From: AP-15 sp963787425
GTDB lineage: Bacteria > Pseudomonadota > Alphaproteobacteria > ATCC43930 > CGMCC-115725
Direction of reading: 5' to 3'
Length of the DNA stretch: 64,000 bases
NCBI GenBank assembly: GCA_963787425.1
Contig: CAWBCV010000006.1
Span: 156,427 to 220,426 of the forward strand
A program made the position numbers and the translations under genes. Shown here piece after piece: positions 54,722-63,624 of the stretch; the stretch's first letter is position 1; every line of letters starts with the position of its first letter. The notes under the pieces were generated by a model. The model worked only from the letters and a program-made list of their open reading frames with translations, did no database searches and was not told the origin of the DNA.

Positions 54722-55341
54722 TGGCTCTGATTTTTCCGGCGTTGCCCGGGCTCGCCTGGAGCGTCACCAAAACCCCGACCTTTCAGACGCGCATCCAGCG
54801 CGCGGTATCCGGGCGCGAATTGCGGGCGCTCGACTATCCTTATCCGTTGTGGCAATTTGCACTGGTCTATGACTTCCTGCGCGACAATCCGGCAGCTGGC
54901 TACGACGAGCTGCGGACCTTGCTCGGATTCTTCATGCTCTGCCAGGGAGCGTTCGGCACATTCCTGTTTCAAGACCCCAGCGACTGGCAAGTCGCCGGGC
55001 AGCAGATCGGCATCGGAGATGCGAGCACGCTCTCTTTCCAGCTACAGCGTACAATGGGTGCTACCCTGCCTGGCGGCGGCTTTTTGGAACCGATCATCGC
55101 GCCGAACATCGTACGTGCGATCTACTTCAACGGGATTACACAAGATCCGTCGACCTACAGTGCCGACCCGGCCACCGGGTTGGTGACATTCGGAACTGCT
55201 CCCAGTAGCGAGCTAATCATTACCGCTGATTTCACTTATTACTTCCGTTGTAGATTTATTGACGACAAATACGATTTCGAGAATTTCATGTATCGGCTGT
55301 GGCAGGTAAAAAAATTGACCTTTATATCGGTGCGATCATGA
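54721..55341 (+). CDS. DUF2460 distal tail protein (GTA orfg12-like)
   Basis: The 206-residue protein (ATG 54721; GTG 54718 is possible) has PALPGLAWSVTKTPTFQTRI, ALVYDFLRDN, AFGTFLFQDPSDW and YYFRCRFIDDKYDFENFMYR, the signature sequence of DUF2460. It is the distal tail hub in RcGTA and similar phages. Start and stop overlap both neighbours. Confidence 0.85.
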   Translation: MALIFPALPGLAWSVTKTPTFQTRIQRAVSGRELRALDYPYPLWQFALVYDFLRDNPAAGYDELRTLLGFFMLCQGAFGTFLFQDPSDWQVAGQQIGIGDASTLSFQLQRTMGATLPGGGFLEPIIAPNIVRAIYFNGITQDPSTYSADPATGLVTFGTAPSSELIITADFTYYFRCRFIDDKYDFENFMYRLWQVKKLTFISVRS

Positions 55342-56192
55342 AAGCGGCCAGCCCCGCCCTGATCGCGCTCCTCTTGAACGCCAACCAGTTCATCATGGCG
55401 GACCTCTACACGATCACTCTCGTAGGCGGATCGGTACTGCGCTATTCGGCAGCGTCGACTACGCTATTCGCGAATGGCTATATCTTTGCGCTTGGCCCTA
55501 AATTCGAGCGCTCAAAAACCAAGATCGTCATCGGCACCCAGGTCGACGAACTCGAAGTCAGAATCTATACCGAGCCCACAGATCTGATAGGCGGGGTGCC
55601 GTTTCTGCAAGCGGCCTGGCAGGGGCAGTTCGACGGCGCGCTACTGCAGCTCGAACGGGCGTTTATGCCGACCTACGGCGACACGAGCCCGGGAACCGTG
55701 GTGCTCTTCGCCGGCCGCATTTCGGATATTGACTGTACCCGGACCGGCATCGACCTCAAATGCCGCTCGCATCTCGAGCTTCTGAATATCCAGATGCCAC
55801 GCCGGCTATGGCAGTCATCTTGCACTCATACCTTCGGCGACGCGATGTGCCAGTTCGACCGGTCCAGCATGCAGATAACGTTTGCGGCCGAGCCCGGCTC
55901 TACGCAGGCGCAAATCGTCACCTCAGTTAGCCCGACCCCAACGAACCTATACGTTCAAGGGACGATCATCAGCGTGACCGGAGCCAATGCCGGTTCGAGC
56001 CGCACCATCGCGAACATGGGTTCCGGCGGGGTTTCCGTGAAGCTTCCATTTCTCTCGTCGATTGTGACCGGCGACCAATTTCAGCTGCTGCCCGGCTGTG
56101 ACCGTACGCTGGCTACATGTTCGAACATCTTCAATAACGCCACCCACTTCGGGGGCTTTCCCTTCATCCCGACGCCGGAGACGGCGGTATGA
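55338..56192 (+). CDS. DUF2163 tail hub protein (GTA orfg13-like)
   Basis: The 284-residue product from ATG 55338 includes YTITLVGGSVLRYS, FERSKTKIVIGTQVDELEVR, LQAAWQGQFDGALLQLERAF and the Cys-rich C-terminal part (WQSSCTHTFGDAMCQFDR; GCDRTLATCSNIFNNATHFG). The Cys motifs match the iron-sulfur-binding hub protein described for RcGTA orfg13. An upstream extension to 55299 is within the previous gene. Confidence 0.85.
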   Translation: MKAASPALIALLLNANQFIMADLYTITLVGGSVLRYSAASTTLFANGYIFALGPKFERSKTKIVIGTQVDELEVRIYTEPTDLIGGVPFLQAAWQGQFDGALLQLERAFMPTYGDTSPGTVVLFAGRISDIDCTRTGIDLKCRSHLELLNIQMPRRLWQSSCTHTFGDAMCQFDRSSMQITFAAEPGSTQAQIVTSVSPTPTNLYVQGTIISVTGANAGSSRTIANMGSGGVSVKLPFLSSIVTGDQFQLLPGCDRTLATCSNIFNNATHFGGFPFIPTPETAV

Positions 56193-56620
56193 ACCCGAGG
56201 TCGATGGTTCTTGCCGAGGCGCAAACCTGGCTTCGCACACCCTATCACCATATGGGCCGGGTCAAGGGCGGCGGCACAGATTGCTTGATGCTGCTTGCCG
56301 AAGTCTACCGAAATGCAGGGGTGATCTCGCACATCGACGTCCCGTTCTATCCGCCTGATTGGCACCTGCATCGCGACGCCGAGCGATACCTCGAGGGGCT
56401 TATGTATTACGCACGGGAGATTGAGGCTCCGCCTCGGGAAGGCGATATCGCCGTGTTCAAATTCGGGCGCTGCTTCTCACACGGGGCTGTCGTTGTCTCA
56501 TGGCCGAGGCTCATCCACGCATGGTGGGATGCCGGAGTTGTCTGCGGTGCTGCCGACCAGCCGCCACTGAGCGGCCACCCGGTCCGATTTTTCGACCCTT
56601 TTCCCATTCTCGAACTCTGA
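56189..56620 (+). CDS. NlpC/P60 phage cell-wall peptidase (GTA orfg14-like)
   Basis: The 143-residue cysteine peptidase cleaves peptidoglycan stems during DNA entry. The catalytic Cys is in GRVKGGGTDCLMLLAEVYRN, the first His in SHGAVVVSWP, and the second in LIHAWWDAG. The gene overlaps DUF2163 by ATGA and precedes the tail tip, the order fixed in RcGTA-like tails. Confidence 0.87.
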   Translation: MNPRSMVLAEAQTWLRTPYHHMGRVKGGGTDCLMLLAEVYRNAGVISHIDVPFYPPDWHLHRDAERYLEGLMYYAREIEAPPREGDIAVFKFGRCFSHGAVVVSWPRLIHAWWDAGVVCGAADQPPLSGHPVRFFDPFPILEL

Positions 56621-56629
56621 CAATCGAAC

Positions 56630-58987
56630 ATGGGTGGCATTGTCGGCGGCGGGTCTAATGCCAAGCAGCAAAAGGCGATCGGCTCGCTGCAATTCCAAAC
56701 CTCGCAACAGGGTGGGGTTATCCCGCTCGTCTATGGTACAACGCGCGTCTCGCCAAACCTGATCGACTACGATGATTTCAAAGCCGCGCCGTCATCGCAA
56801 CAAAGCGGTGTAGGAAAAGGTGGTGGCGGCGGTAAAGGAGGCGGACAGCAATACAAATATAGTGCCTCGGTTATTATGGGCGTGTGCCAAGGGCCGATTT
56901 CCGGCATCGGCACGGTGTGGTGGGACAAGAATATCGGAATGCTGTCCTCGTTGCCGGCCGCGGTTTACCTCGGAAGCGATGGACAGCCTGCAGATCCGTA
57001 TTGGGAAACACACCATGCCGATAAGGACCTCGGCTATTCCGGAACCGCAACTATCGTAGCCAACAACTTTGCGATGGGTAACACTGCCACCCTTCCGAAT
57101 TTCTCCTTGGAGGTGGAAGGCTTACTGTCGCTGAGTGGGACCAACGGGTTCGATGCAAATCCCGCTGCTGTCGTGGCCGATTTTCTCACCAATCCCCGTT
57201 ACGGAGCCGGCTTCCCGGCGACCAGTCTGGGTGACCTCAGACTCTATTCAGCGTATTGCCAGGCCCTTGGCCTGGTGTTGTCGCCAATGCTCGATACTCA
57301 GCAAGAAGCGCAACAACACCTCGCAGATATCATAAAAATCACCAACAGTGCCATTGTGTGGTCGGGCGGACTGTTGAAGATCATCCCCTATGGCGATCAG
57401 CCCGTCACCGGCAATGGTGCGGCCTACGCGCCAGATACGACCCCGCTTTACAGCCTCGGCGAGGATGATTTCATCGTCCAGGAATTGAGTGTCGGAACAA
57501 ATTCCGGGGTAACCCCGGGCGGGCCGGCGCTGCGGTCGGGATCAGGGCCGATCACCGGCGGTTTCAGCGATGATCCAGTCCATATTACGCGGTCGACCCC
57601 GGCCGACGCCTCCAATTCCATTCAACTTGAATGTCTCGACCGATCGAATAATTACAACACTGCGATCGTCGAGGCTTTCGATCAAGGGGCAATCGATCTC
57701 TACGGCATACGCCGCGATAGCTCGCTGAAGGCACGGGCTATCGTCGATCCGCTCAACGTGGGCTCAATAGTCGCCCAACTTCTATTGCAGCGAGCATTGC
57801 TATTTCGCAACACGTATACTTTTAAACTCGGATGGAAATATTGTCTGCTCGAGCCGATGGATCTCGTAGAGATCACTGATCTCCGGCTCGGTGCCTCAGG
57901 GTTGATTGTGCGGGTCACCGCAGTGGAGGAGGATGACGAGGGCACCCTGTCGATCACGGCAGAAGATTTCTTCGGCGGGTATTCCACGGGGGTGGTCTAT
58001 CCGAAGCAGTCGGGCTCGGGCTATGTCCCGAATTGGAATTCGCCTCCGGGTGATGTCAATCCACCGATCATTTTCGAGCCGCCGGCGGCACTGCTGACCG
58101 GAGGGCTAGAAATCTGGGTTGCGCTTTCGGGCGGCGCGAATTGGGGTGGAGCCCAGGTCTGGATCTCCAGCGATGGCAGCTCCTATGCCCTCGCCGGGAC
58201 TGTGAACTCATTGGCGGTGCAAGGGGTATTGACGGCCGATCTGCCGCTGCATTCCTCACCCGATGCCATCAACACCCTCTCAGTAGATCTAACCGAAAGC
58301 CAGGGTCAGCTTGCGTCGGTCTCCGGCACCGATGCCGCCAATCTCGTGACGCTTTGCTATGTCGGTGGTGAGCTTCTCGCCTACCAAACTGCGACGCTCA
58401 CCGCGGCCAATAAGTATGCGCTGACTACCCTTTATCGCGGCGCTTACGGTAGCACGATCACCGATCATCCGCCGGGAACGTTGTTCGCGAGGCTCGACGG
58501 ATCGATCGGCCGGTTCCCTTATCAGAATAGTCTGATCGGTCAAACGATCTATTTGAAATTCGCGTCGACGAATATCGTCGGCGGCGGATTGCAGAGCCTA
58601 AACTCACTTCCTGTATACACATACACCGTCAGAGGAACCGGGCAAGCCTCTTCGACTATTGTCAGTGGCTCGTTCAACGGTAGCCCGACGGCAAACCTCG
58701 TGCTCCAAAGTTATGTATTCGCCGCCCCGGTAACTGCGCCGGCCGGGCTTTCCGGCAGCCGCGGGACCGCTTCGACAGCTGCAACGGCGACAACGATATT
58801 TAACATCCAGAAGAACGGCGCGAACGTCGGGACTATGGTTTTCGCGCCATTGGCTGCCGCGGCCACATTCACAATGAACTCAGCGACTTTATTCAATGCC
58901 GGCGACGTGCTGACCGTAATCGCGCCCGCCGCGCCTGACGCGACGCTGGCAAACCTCGCATGGACCATCATGGGAATTACGCAATGA
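56630..58987 (+). CDS. Tail tip / host-specificity protein
   Basis: The 785-residue protein starts with GIVGGGSNAKQQKAIGSLQF and contains QGGVIPLVYGTTRVSPNLID, the entry to the Phage-tail_3/gpJ-like fold. A Gly/Lys-rich linker (GKGGGGGKGGGQQ) lies at about residue 62. Later parts include SLEVEGLLSLS...DFLTNPRYGAGFPA and ELLAYQTATLTAANKYALTT. About 100 C-terminal residues form a separate beta domain, probably receptor-binding. It corresponds in position to RcGTA orfg15 but lacks a recognisable GTA TIM-barrel. Confidence 0.8.
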   Translation: MGGIVGGGSNAKQQKAIGSLQFQTSQQGGVIPLVYGTTRVSPNLIDYDDFKAAPSSQQSGVGKGGGGGKGGGQQYKYSASVIMGVCQGPISGIGTVWWDKNIGMLSSLPAAVYLGSDGQPADPYWETHHADKDLGYSGTATIVANNFAMGNTATLPNFSLEVEGLLSLSGTNGFDANPAAVVADFLTNPRYGAGFPATSLGDLRLYSAYCQALGLVLSPMLDTQQEAQQHLADIIKITNSAIVWSGGLLKIIPYGDQPVTGNGAAYAPDTTPLYSLGEDDFIVQELSVGTNSGVTPGGPALRSGSGPITGGFSDDPVHITRSTPADASNSIQLECLDRSNNYNTAIVEAFDQGAIDLYGIRRDSSLKARAIVDPLNVGSIVAQLLLQRALLFRNTYTFKLGWKYCLLEPMDLVEITDLRLGASGLIVRVTAVEEDDEGTLSITAEDFFGGYSTGVVYPKQSGSGYVPNWNSPPGDVNPPIIFEPPAALLTGGLEIWVALSGGANWGGAQVWISSDGSSYALAGTVNSLAVQGVLTADLPLHSSPDAINTLSVDLTESQGQLASVSGTDAANLVTLCYVGGELLAYQTATLTAANKYALTTLYRGAYGSTITDHPPGTLFARLDGSIGRFPYQNSLIGQTIYLKFASTNIVGGGLQSLNSLPVYTYTVRGTGQASSTIVSGSFNGSPTANLVLQSYVFAAPVTAPAGLSGSRGTASTAATATTIFNIQKNGANVGTMVFAPLAAAATFTMNSATLFNAGDVLTVIAPAAPDATLANLAWTIMGITQ

Positions 58988-59181
58988 AGCTCGAATCCTG
59001 GCACAGCACCGAGGACAAACGGCGTTGGAAAATCGTACGTACCGACGATTATACGGACGTGGCAGGGGAGATCATCACGGCTGATGAGGCTACCGGCGAA
59101 TGCTGCATTCAACTCGGCGGCGAAACCAAAACACTGAGCTTCGGGCCTCGCGGGATCCGGATCGTCGGTAGGCGAAGATGA
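58984..59181 (+). CDS. Small phage protein of unknown function
   Basis: The 65-residue product from ATG 58984 overlaps the tail-tip stop by ATGA. It is polar with alternating acidic and basic segments (WHSTEDKRRWKIVRTDDYTD, CCIQLGGETKTLSFGPRGIR). Coupled to the next gene by ATGA. Its position suggests a virion-tip accessory or late protein. Confidence 0.5.
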   Translation: MKLESWHSTEDKRRWKIVRTDDYTDVAGEIITADEATGECCIQLGGETKTLSFGPRGIRIVGRRR

Positions 59182-59549
59182 ACGAGGCAAAATCATATCA
59201 AATCAAAACGGAAGCCGCTACGGAGACGGATATCGAGCCGTCCAAGACGCCGAGAATCCGTTTTAATCCCGAAATAAACCTCGGGCACATTCTGCAGATC
59301 TTTGCGCTGACCGGTGCGGTGATAACCGGATATGTCAGCCTTCAGCGCGACATGGCTTCAATGCGAGCCGAATACCAAGTCGCCATGGCGGGGTTTGAAT
59401 CTCGCCTGACGGTGGCTGAGCACGCCATCGTCGAGCGCCGCCAGGAGGATCGCGAGTTCGCGACCGAGATGCGCGCCGCAGTGGTGGAGATCCAAAAGGG
59501 ACTCAATAACCTGCAGCTGCAGCTTGTCGAGCGCCCGAAGGCGAGATGA
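59178..59549 (+). CDS. Single-span membrane protein with coiled coil (spanin- or holin-like)
   Basis: The 123-residue product has a polar N-terminus, one membrane segment (ILQIFALTGAVITGYVSL, about residues 38-56) and a charged coiled coil thereafter (VAEHAIVERRQEDREFATEM...). It overlaps the following lipoprotein gene by ATGA. This pair resembles an inner/outer spanin pair, although a holin role is possible. Confidence 0.55.
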   Translation: MNEAKSYQIKTEAATETDIEPSKTPRIRFNPEINLGHILQIFALTGAVITGYVSLQRDMASMRAEYQVAMAGFESRLTVAEHAIVERRQEDREFATEMRAAVVEIQKGLNNLQLQLVERPKAR

Positions 59550-59821
59550 TCCCCGTGTGGTGGTTGGCGATCGTTTTCCTGCTGTTCGGCTGCAGCTCAA
59601 CGCCAATCAATCAATCCACGTTTGTGGCCGTCCCTCCTCCGCCCCGACAGGAAGCCCCGATAGAGCCGCCAAAGAGAGAAACGAAAGAAGATGCCGCTCC
59701 TTTGCGGCCTAATAGCGCCGACATTCAATCGGCAATACATGCCTCTGATGAGGCGCGCGAGCTTCTCGATCGGTGGCGTTATATCCTCGACGCCGGTTCC
59801 GACAAGGATAACGTACGCTGA
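59546..59821 (+). CDS. Pro-rich lipoprotein (outer-spanin-like)
   Basis: The 91-residue product starts WWLAIVFLLFGCSST, a lipoprotein signal with lipobox LFGC. The mature part is Pro/Glu/Lys-rich (VPPPPRQEAPIEPPKRETKE), as in Rz1-type outer spanins, and ends in a short helix. It is coupled to the coiled-coil membrane protein before it. Confidence 0.6.
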   Translation: MIPVWWLAIVFLLFGCSSTPINQSTFVAVPPPPRQEAPIEPPKRETKEDAAPLRPNSADIQSAIHASDEARELLDRWRYILDAGSDKDNVR

Positions 59822-59844
59822 CCGCGCTGACGAAATTTCAGAGC

Positions 59845-60296
59845 TTGGTTGCCGGGATCTACAGCCAGACAGCGCGCGAGGTCATTGCGCAATATCCGGC
59901 GGCAAATCTGACGCGGCCGCAGACCGATCCCTACACGGGTCTATGCACCGGGGTCCTCTATCTTCGGGACTGCTACGCCCAGCTGCTGCCGATTTTTTGG
60001 GGCTCCGCTCGCTTACCGGCACGTCGCCGTAGTGGACAACAAGGGCCCCGGGCAACGCCGCCAACGTTGAATGGGTCGCCTTCCTCGACGTCCAGCCTAC
60101 AGCCCATTTCCGTTCACTGATTTTCTCGTCGCCATGCAAGGGCCATAGAGGGCTCATCGATCAAGTCGAAAACCTCGTGCTCGTGCCCCGCGGTCGCTTC
60201 AGTCTACGCGTCGCCCTCTGGCTCGGGGGCGGGATCATCGCAGCGGCTAAGGCGTGGCGCAGTTTAGGCAAGCAATTTTGGGTTTTTTATCAATGA
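59845..60296 (+). CDS. Phage lysis-region protein of unknown function, two homopolymer frameshifts
   Basis: Three consecutive frames form one plausible 149-residue protein: VAGIYSQTAREVIAQYPAAN to YAQLLPI, then GAPLAYRHVAVVDNKGPG, then NAANVEWVAFLDVQPTAHFR to WVFYQ. Shifts fall at a run of six T (59993-59998) and at CCCC (about 60045); each is corrected by removing one base. The last frame ends at TGA 60294-60296, overlapping the endolysin ATG (ATGA). A C-terminal hydrophobic stretch (LRVALWLGGGIIAAAKAW) suggests membrane association. The TTG start at 59845 is uncertain. No family recognised. Confidence 0.5.
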
Positions 60297-60985
60297 TTAC
60301 CTTCTCTACCGACGAACGACCGAGATTATTGCCACTGTTGTCCGCGCCCTACATCCCGCCGATCACGTCTGATGTCGTGATCGACCTCAGTCATTGGCAG
60401 GCACCGGTCGATTTTGCACGGGCCAAATCGGCGGGAATCGCCGCGGTGATTCTGAAGGCAACGCAGGGTTCGGACTGGATCGACGTGGCGTTCGCACAAC
60501 GGTTTGCGGCAGCAAGTGCTTCCGGCCTGCTGGTTGGAGCCTATCACTTCCTCGATAACTCGCCGCCGGAGCTACAGGTCGAGAACTTCCTATCAGCGGC
60601 AGAAGGCTGTTCTGTGCTGGCACTCGATGCCGAGCCGAACGCGATCGGAGGCACTGTGACAGTCGCGCAGGTCGCCGAAGCCGCGGCAAGGTTGCAAATG
60701 GCGACCGGCTCGATGCCATTGATTTATATCAACCGCTATGGGCCGGACCAAAGAGGTACCGGTCTTCCCAATAACGTCTTGTCGCGCTGTCCGCTCTGGT
60801 TGCCGGCCTACAGCTCCCGGCCGATTTGTCCACCGGGCTGGTCGAAGTGGGCGCTGTGGCAGCACACCGACGGGAGCGTCGGTTCTGATGTGGTGCCGGT
60901 CGCAGGGATCGGCCGATGTGACCGCAGCCGATTCGCCGGCACGATCGCCGATCTCGTCACTTGGTGGAAACAACCACAGCTCTGA
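60293..60985 (+). CDS. GH25 lysozyme-type endolysin
   Basis: The 230-residue protein cleaves the peptidoglycan glycan backbone. The GH25 fold is clear: DVVIDLSHWQAPVDFARAKS at the start, AVILKATQGSDWIDVAFAQR, GAYHFLDN, the catalytic VLALDAEPN, PLIYINRYG, CPLWLPAYSSRP, WALWQHTDGS and CDRSRFAGT at the end. No signal peptide is present, so a holin would be needed. ATG 60293 is chosen by ATGA coupling; an extension to 60254 lacks support. Confidence 0.88.
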   Translation: MITFSTDERPRLLPLLSAPYIPPITSDVVIDLSHWQAPVDFARAKSAGIAAVILKATQGSDWIDVAFAQRFAAASASGLLVGAYHFLDNSPPELQVENFLSAAEGCSVLALDAEPNAIGGTVTVAQVAEAAARLQMATGSMPLIYINRYGPDQRGTGLPNNVLSRCPLWLPAYSSRPICPPGWSKWALWQHTDGSVGSDVVPVAGIGRCDRSRFAGTIADLVTWWKQPQL

Positions 60986-61088
60986 TAATAGCCGGTGGGC
61001 TGGCGACTGGGACGTCAATCGAGAAGAGGGAAGCACGGTGCCCGTCAGGACAGCGCAGCGGTTGTTGCTCGTGTTATAGGGACAAGAC

Positions 61089-61325
61089 ATGTGGATGTTG
61101 TTGAAGGAGAGGATTCGCGAAGCGGCAATTGTCGCGGTTCTCGGTTTGACCGGCTGCACCGCCGCGCGCGATACCTCCTGCAAATGTCCCAAACCGGTCG
61201 CTTACGACGAGGCGACGCTCAAAGAAATCTCACAGGCCCTGCGTGCTTTGCCATCCGACAACGTCCTTCATCGCGCTATGGAGGACTATGAGAACGAGCG
61301 CGACGACCTCCGCTTCTGTCCGTGA
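61089..61325 (+). CDS. Small Cys-containing lipoprotein, phage lysis region
   Basis: The 78-residue product has a lipoprotein signal (AAIVAVLGLTGCTAA) and a short mature part with CKCPKPVAYDEATLKE and a helical C-terminus. It starts after AGGGA and ends the phage region. A second outer-spanin-like or immunity-type lipoprotein is possible. No family recognised. Confidence 0.5.
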   Translation: MWMLLKERIREAAIVAVLGLTGCTAARDTSCKCPKPVAYDEATLKEISQALRALPSDNVLHRAMEDYENERDDLRFCP

Positions 61326-61484
61326 CGACCGATTTCCAAGTCCCGAGGTGTCGTAGATCAGTTTCTACAACCATGCGAGGATCGGGTGCCGACCCCGCGC
61401 AGCAAATCGTCGCGTTGTAGTATAGCGCTCGCCAAATAAGGCTTGCAGGACTAAAAGGGGCCATCCATCCACGGCTGAGACGCT

Positions 61485-62717
61485 ATGCCTGAGGATTTCT
61501 ACCGCATCAAGCGCCTTCCCCCCTACGTTTTCAGCGAGGTCAATTCGCTGAAGGCCCAAGCGCGAGCGGCCGGGCGGGACGTCATTGATCTGGGCATGGG
61601 AAATCCTGACGGCCCGACCCCGTCTCATATCGTGGCCAAGCTCGTCGAAGCGGTCCAGAATCCCAAGACCCATGGATATTCCATGTCGCGCGGGATTGCG
61701 GGGCTGCGACGCGCTTGCGCTGGCTATTACGCGCGGCGCTTCGGGGTCGAACTCGATCCCGAGCGCGAGGTTATCGTCACGCTCGGATCGAAAGAGGGCC
61801 TCGCCAATCTAGCGCAGGCGATCACCGCACCCGGCGATATTGTCCTTGTCCCAAATCCTTGCTATCCGATCCACGCCTTCGGCTTCATCATGGCTGGCGC
61901 CTCCATACGCCATGTCCCGATGGGTCCCGAATTCGACTTTCTCGGTGAGCTAAAAAAGGCGGTGCGGCACAGTGTGCCGGCGCCGCTTGCGATCGTGCTC
62001 AATTTTCCGGCCAATCCGACGGCACAGACCGTCGACCTCGGTTTCTATGAAGAGATCGTCGCGTTCTGCCGGCGACACCACATCGTCGTGCTGTCCGACA
62101 TCGCCTATGCCGAGATCTATTTCGACGGTAAGCCGCCGCCCTCGATCCTCGAGGTGCCAGGCGCCCGGGATGTCGCGGTGGAGTTTTCTTCGCTAAGCAA
62201 GACCTATTCAATGGCCGGATGGCGCATCGGGTTCGCAGTTGGTAATGCGCGATTGATCACCGCGTTGACGCGGGTCAAGTCTTACCTCGACTACGGCGCG
62301 TTCACACCCATCCAGGTCGCGGCGACCGCGGCGCTCAACGGTCCGCAGGACTGTATCACTGAAATCCGCGAGCGTTATCGCGCCCGCCGCGATGTCTTCC
62401 TCGACGGGCTGCGCCAAGCCGGGTGGGAAATACCCATACCCGACGCGACGATGTTCGCCTGGGCGCCGATCCCGCCCACCTTCCGTTCCATGGGCAGCCT
62501 CGCGTTTTCCAAGCTCCTGCTTGAACAGGCCAATGTGGCTGTGTCGCCAGGTATCGGCTTTGGCGAATATGGCGAGGGGTTCGTCCGTATCGCCCTGGTC
62601 GAGAACCGGCAACGCCTGCGTCAGGCGGCCCGCAACATCAAATCGTTCCTGTCGGGCCGCAACAACGTCGCCGAACCGCGCCGCGACAATCCCAACCTCG
62701 CTGCCGCGATTTTGTGA
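61485..62717 (+). CDS. alaC: Aminotransferase class I/II, alanine-transaminase (AlaC) type
   Basis: The 410-residue PLP enzyme has DVIDLGMGNPDGPTPSHIVA, VIVTLGSKEGLANLAQAITA, NPCYPIHAFGF, the conserved NFPANPTAQT, and the PLP Lys in SSLSKTYSMAGWRIGFAVG. The layout matches AlaC/LL-DAP-type aminotransferases that are usually encoded next to homoserine dehydrogenase. It is a host gene and marks the right edge of the phage region. No att-like duplication was found before it (61326-61484). Confidence 0.9.
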   Translation: MPEDFYRIKRLPPYVFSEVNSLKAQARAAGRDVIDLGMGNPDGPTPSHIVAKLVEAVQNPKTHGYSMSRGIAGLRRACAGYYARRFGVELDPEREVIVTLGSKEGLANLAQAITAPGDIVLVPNPCYPIHAFGFIMAGASIRHVPMGPEFDFLGELKKAVRHSVPAPLAIVLNFPANPTAQTVDLGFYEEIVAFCRRHHIVVLSDIAYAEIYFDGKPPPSILEVPGARDVAVEFSSLSKTYSMAGWRIGFAVGNARLITALTRVKSYLDYGAFTPIQVAATAALNGPQDCITEIRERYRARRDVFLDGLRQAGWEIPIPDATMFAWAPIPPTFRSMGSLAFSKLLLEQANVAVSPGIGFGEYGEGFVRIALVENRQRLRQAARNIKSFLSGRNNVAEPRRDNPNLAAAIL

Positions 62718-62876
62718 AGCGGGACGGATGCTATTGTGAGCCGGACCTGTTCTTCTTTGAGCGCGGCCTGACCCGCTCCGCTAGCATCGTCGCGTTCTCT
62801 GAGCTGAATTATGATCCCACTACGGTCGGACTTGCTGTACGCTAAAAAAACGGTGGTGATTCCCCATATTTAGCCC

Positions 62877-63624
62877 ATGACCCCTGAAGTCGTGTATCCA
62901 AACGCTCCAATCACGGAGGCGATTTTCGATATACGGGTGACGCCGAGGGCTGCCACGCCCAATCTCCTCGACCAGTTGGCCGAGTTCATCAAATCGCATC
63001 GTGCTGAATATCCTGAAGTTATTGAACAGGTCGTTGGCACGACTTCAGTGACGATGGAAAGAGACCTGCCCCTCGGGCCCTGGCGGAAGCTGTAAAGAAT
63101 GGCTTCGTCGCGTTTTCACCCAGCCGTACACGGGCCGTTCAAGCTCGGCTGGATGGGTTCTCCGCCAGTAAGCTCGCCCCTTATACTGACTGGCACGACC
63201 TCCGGACACAGGCGCGCAACCTTTGGGCGAAATATCGAAAGGCGACGGATCCAGTTCTTATTACCAGGCTCGCACTCCGTTATATCAACCGTATCGACAT
63301 CCCGCTCCCGATTTCCGATCTTAAGGAGTACATGAGAACGACGCCGGAGATTTCTCTAGATTTACCACAACAAATGAGTAGTTTTTTATGCAATTGCACC
63401 TCCCTCAGCCGGATTTGGAGGTCATGTGTATTCTGAATTCCGCCATGCTGCCGCCGACGCGCTCGGATGCGATCTCAATTCTATTCGATATAGATTTGTT
63501 TAAGGCTTCGGCAGTGCCGCAGGAAGAACAGGAAATTTGGGGCCTGTTCGAGCAGATGCGAATTCGAAAGAACAGGATCTTCGAGGGGTCAATCACCGAC
63601 AAAGCGAGGGAGTTATTCCGCTAA
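62877..63624 (+). CDS. TIGR04255 family protein, two homopolymer frameshifts
   Basis: Three successive frames form one protein of about 249 residues: VVYPNAPITEAIFDIRV at the start, ALAEAVKNGFVAFSPSRTRA with WAKYRKATDP and RLALRYINRIDIPLPISD in the middle, and MQLHLPQPDLE with ARELF at the end. The RYINRI and N-terminal YPNAPI motifs are typical of TIGR04255. Corrections needed are one extra base near GGGCCC (63075-63080) and one extra T in the T run at 63382-63387. The family's function is unknown. The stop overlaps the next ATG. Confidence 0.7.

Noticed and set aside
61326..61484. Phage attachment site next to alaC
   Set aside because: No tRNA end and no duplicate of this sequence noticed near 33.9-35.9 kb; cannot be supported.
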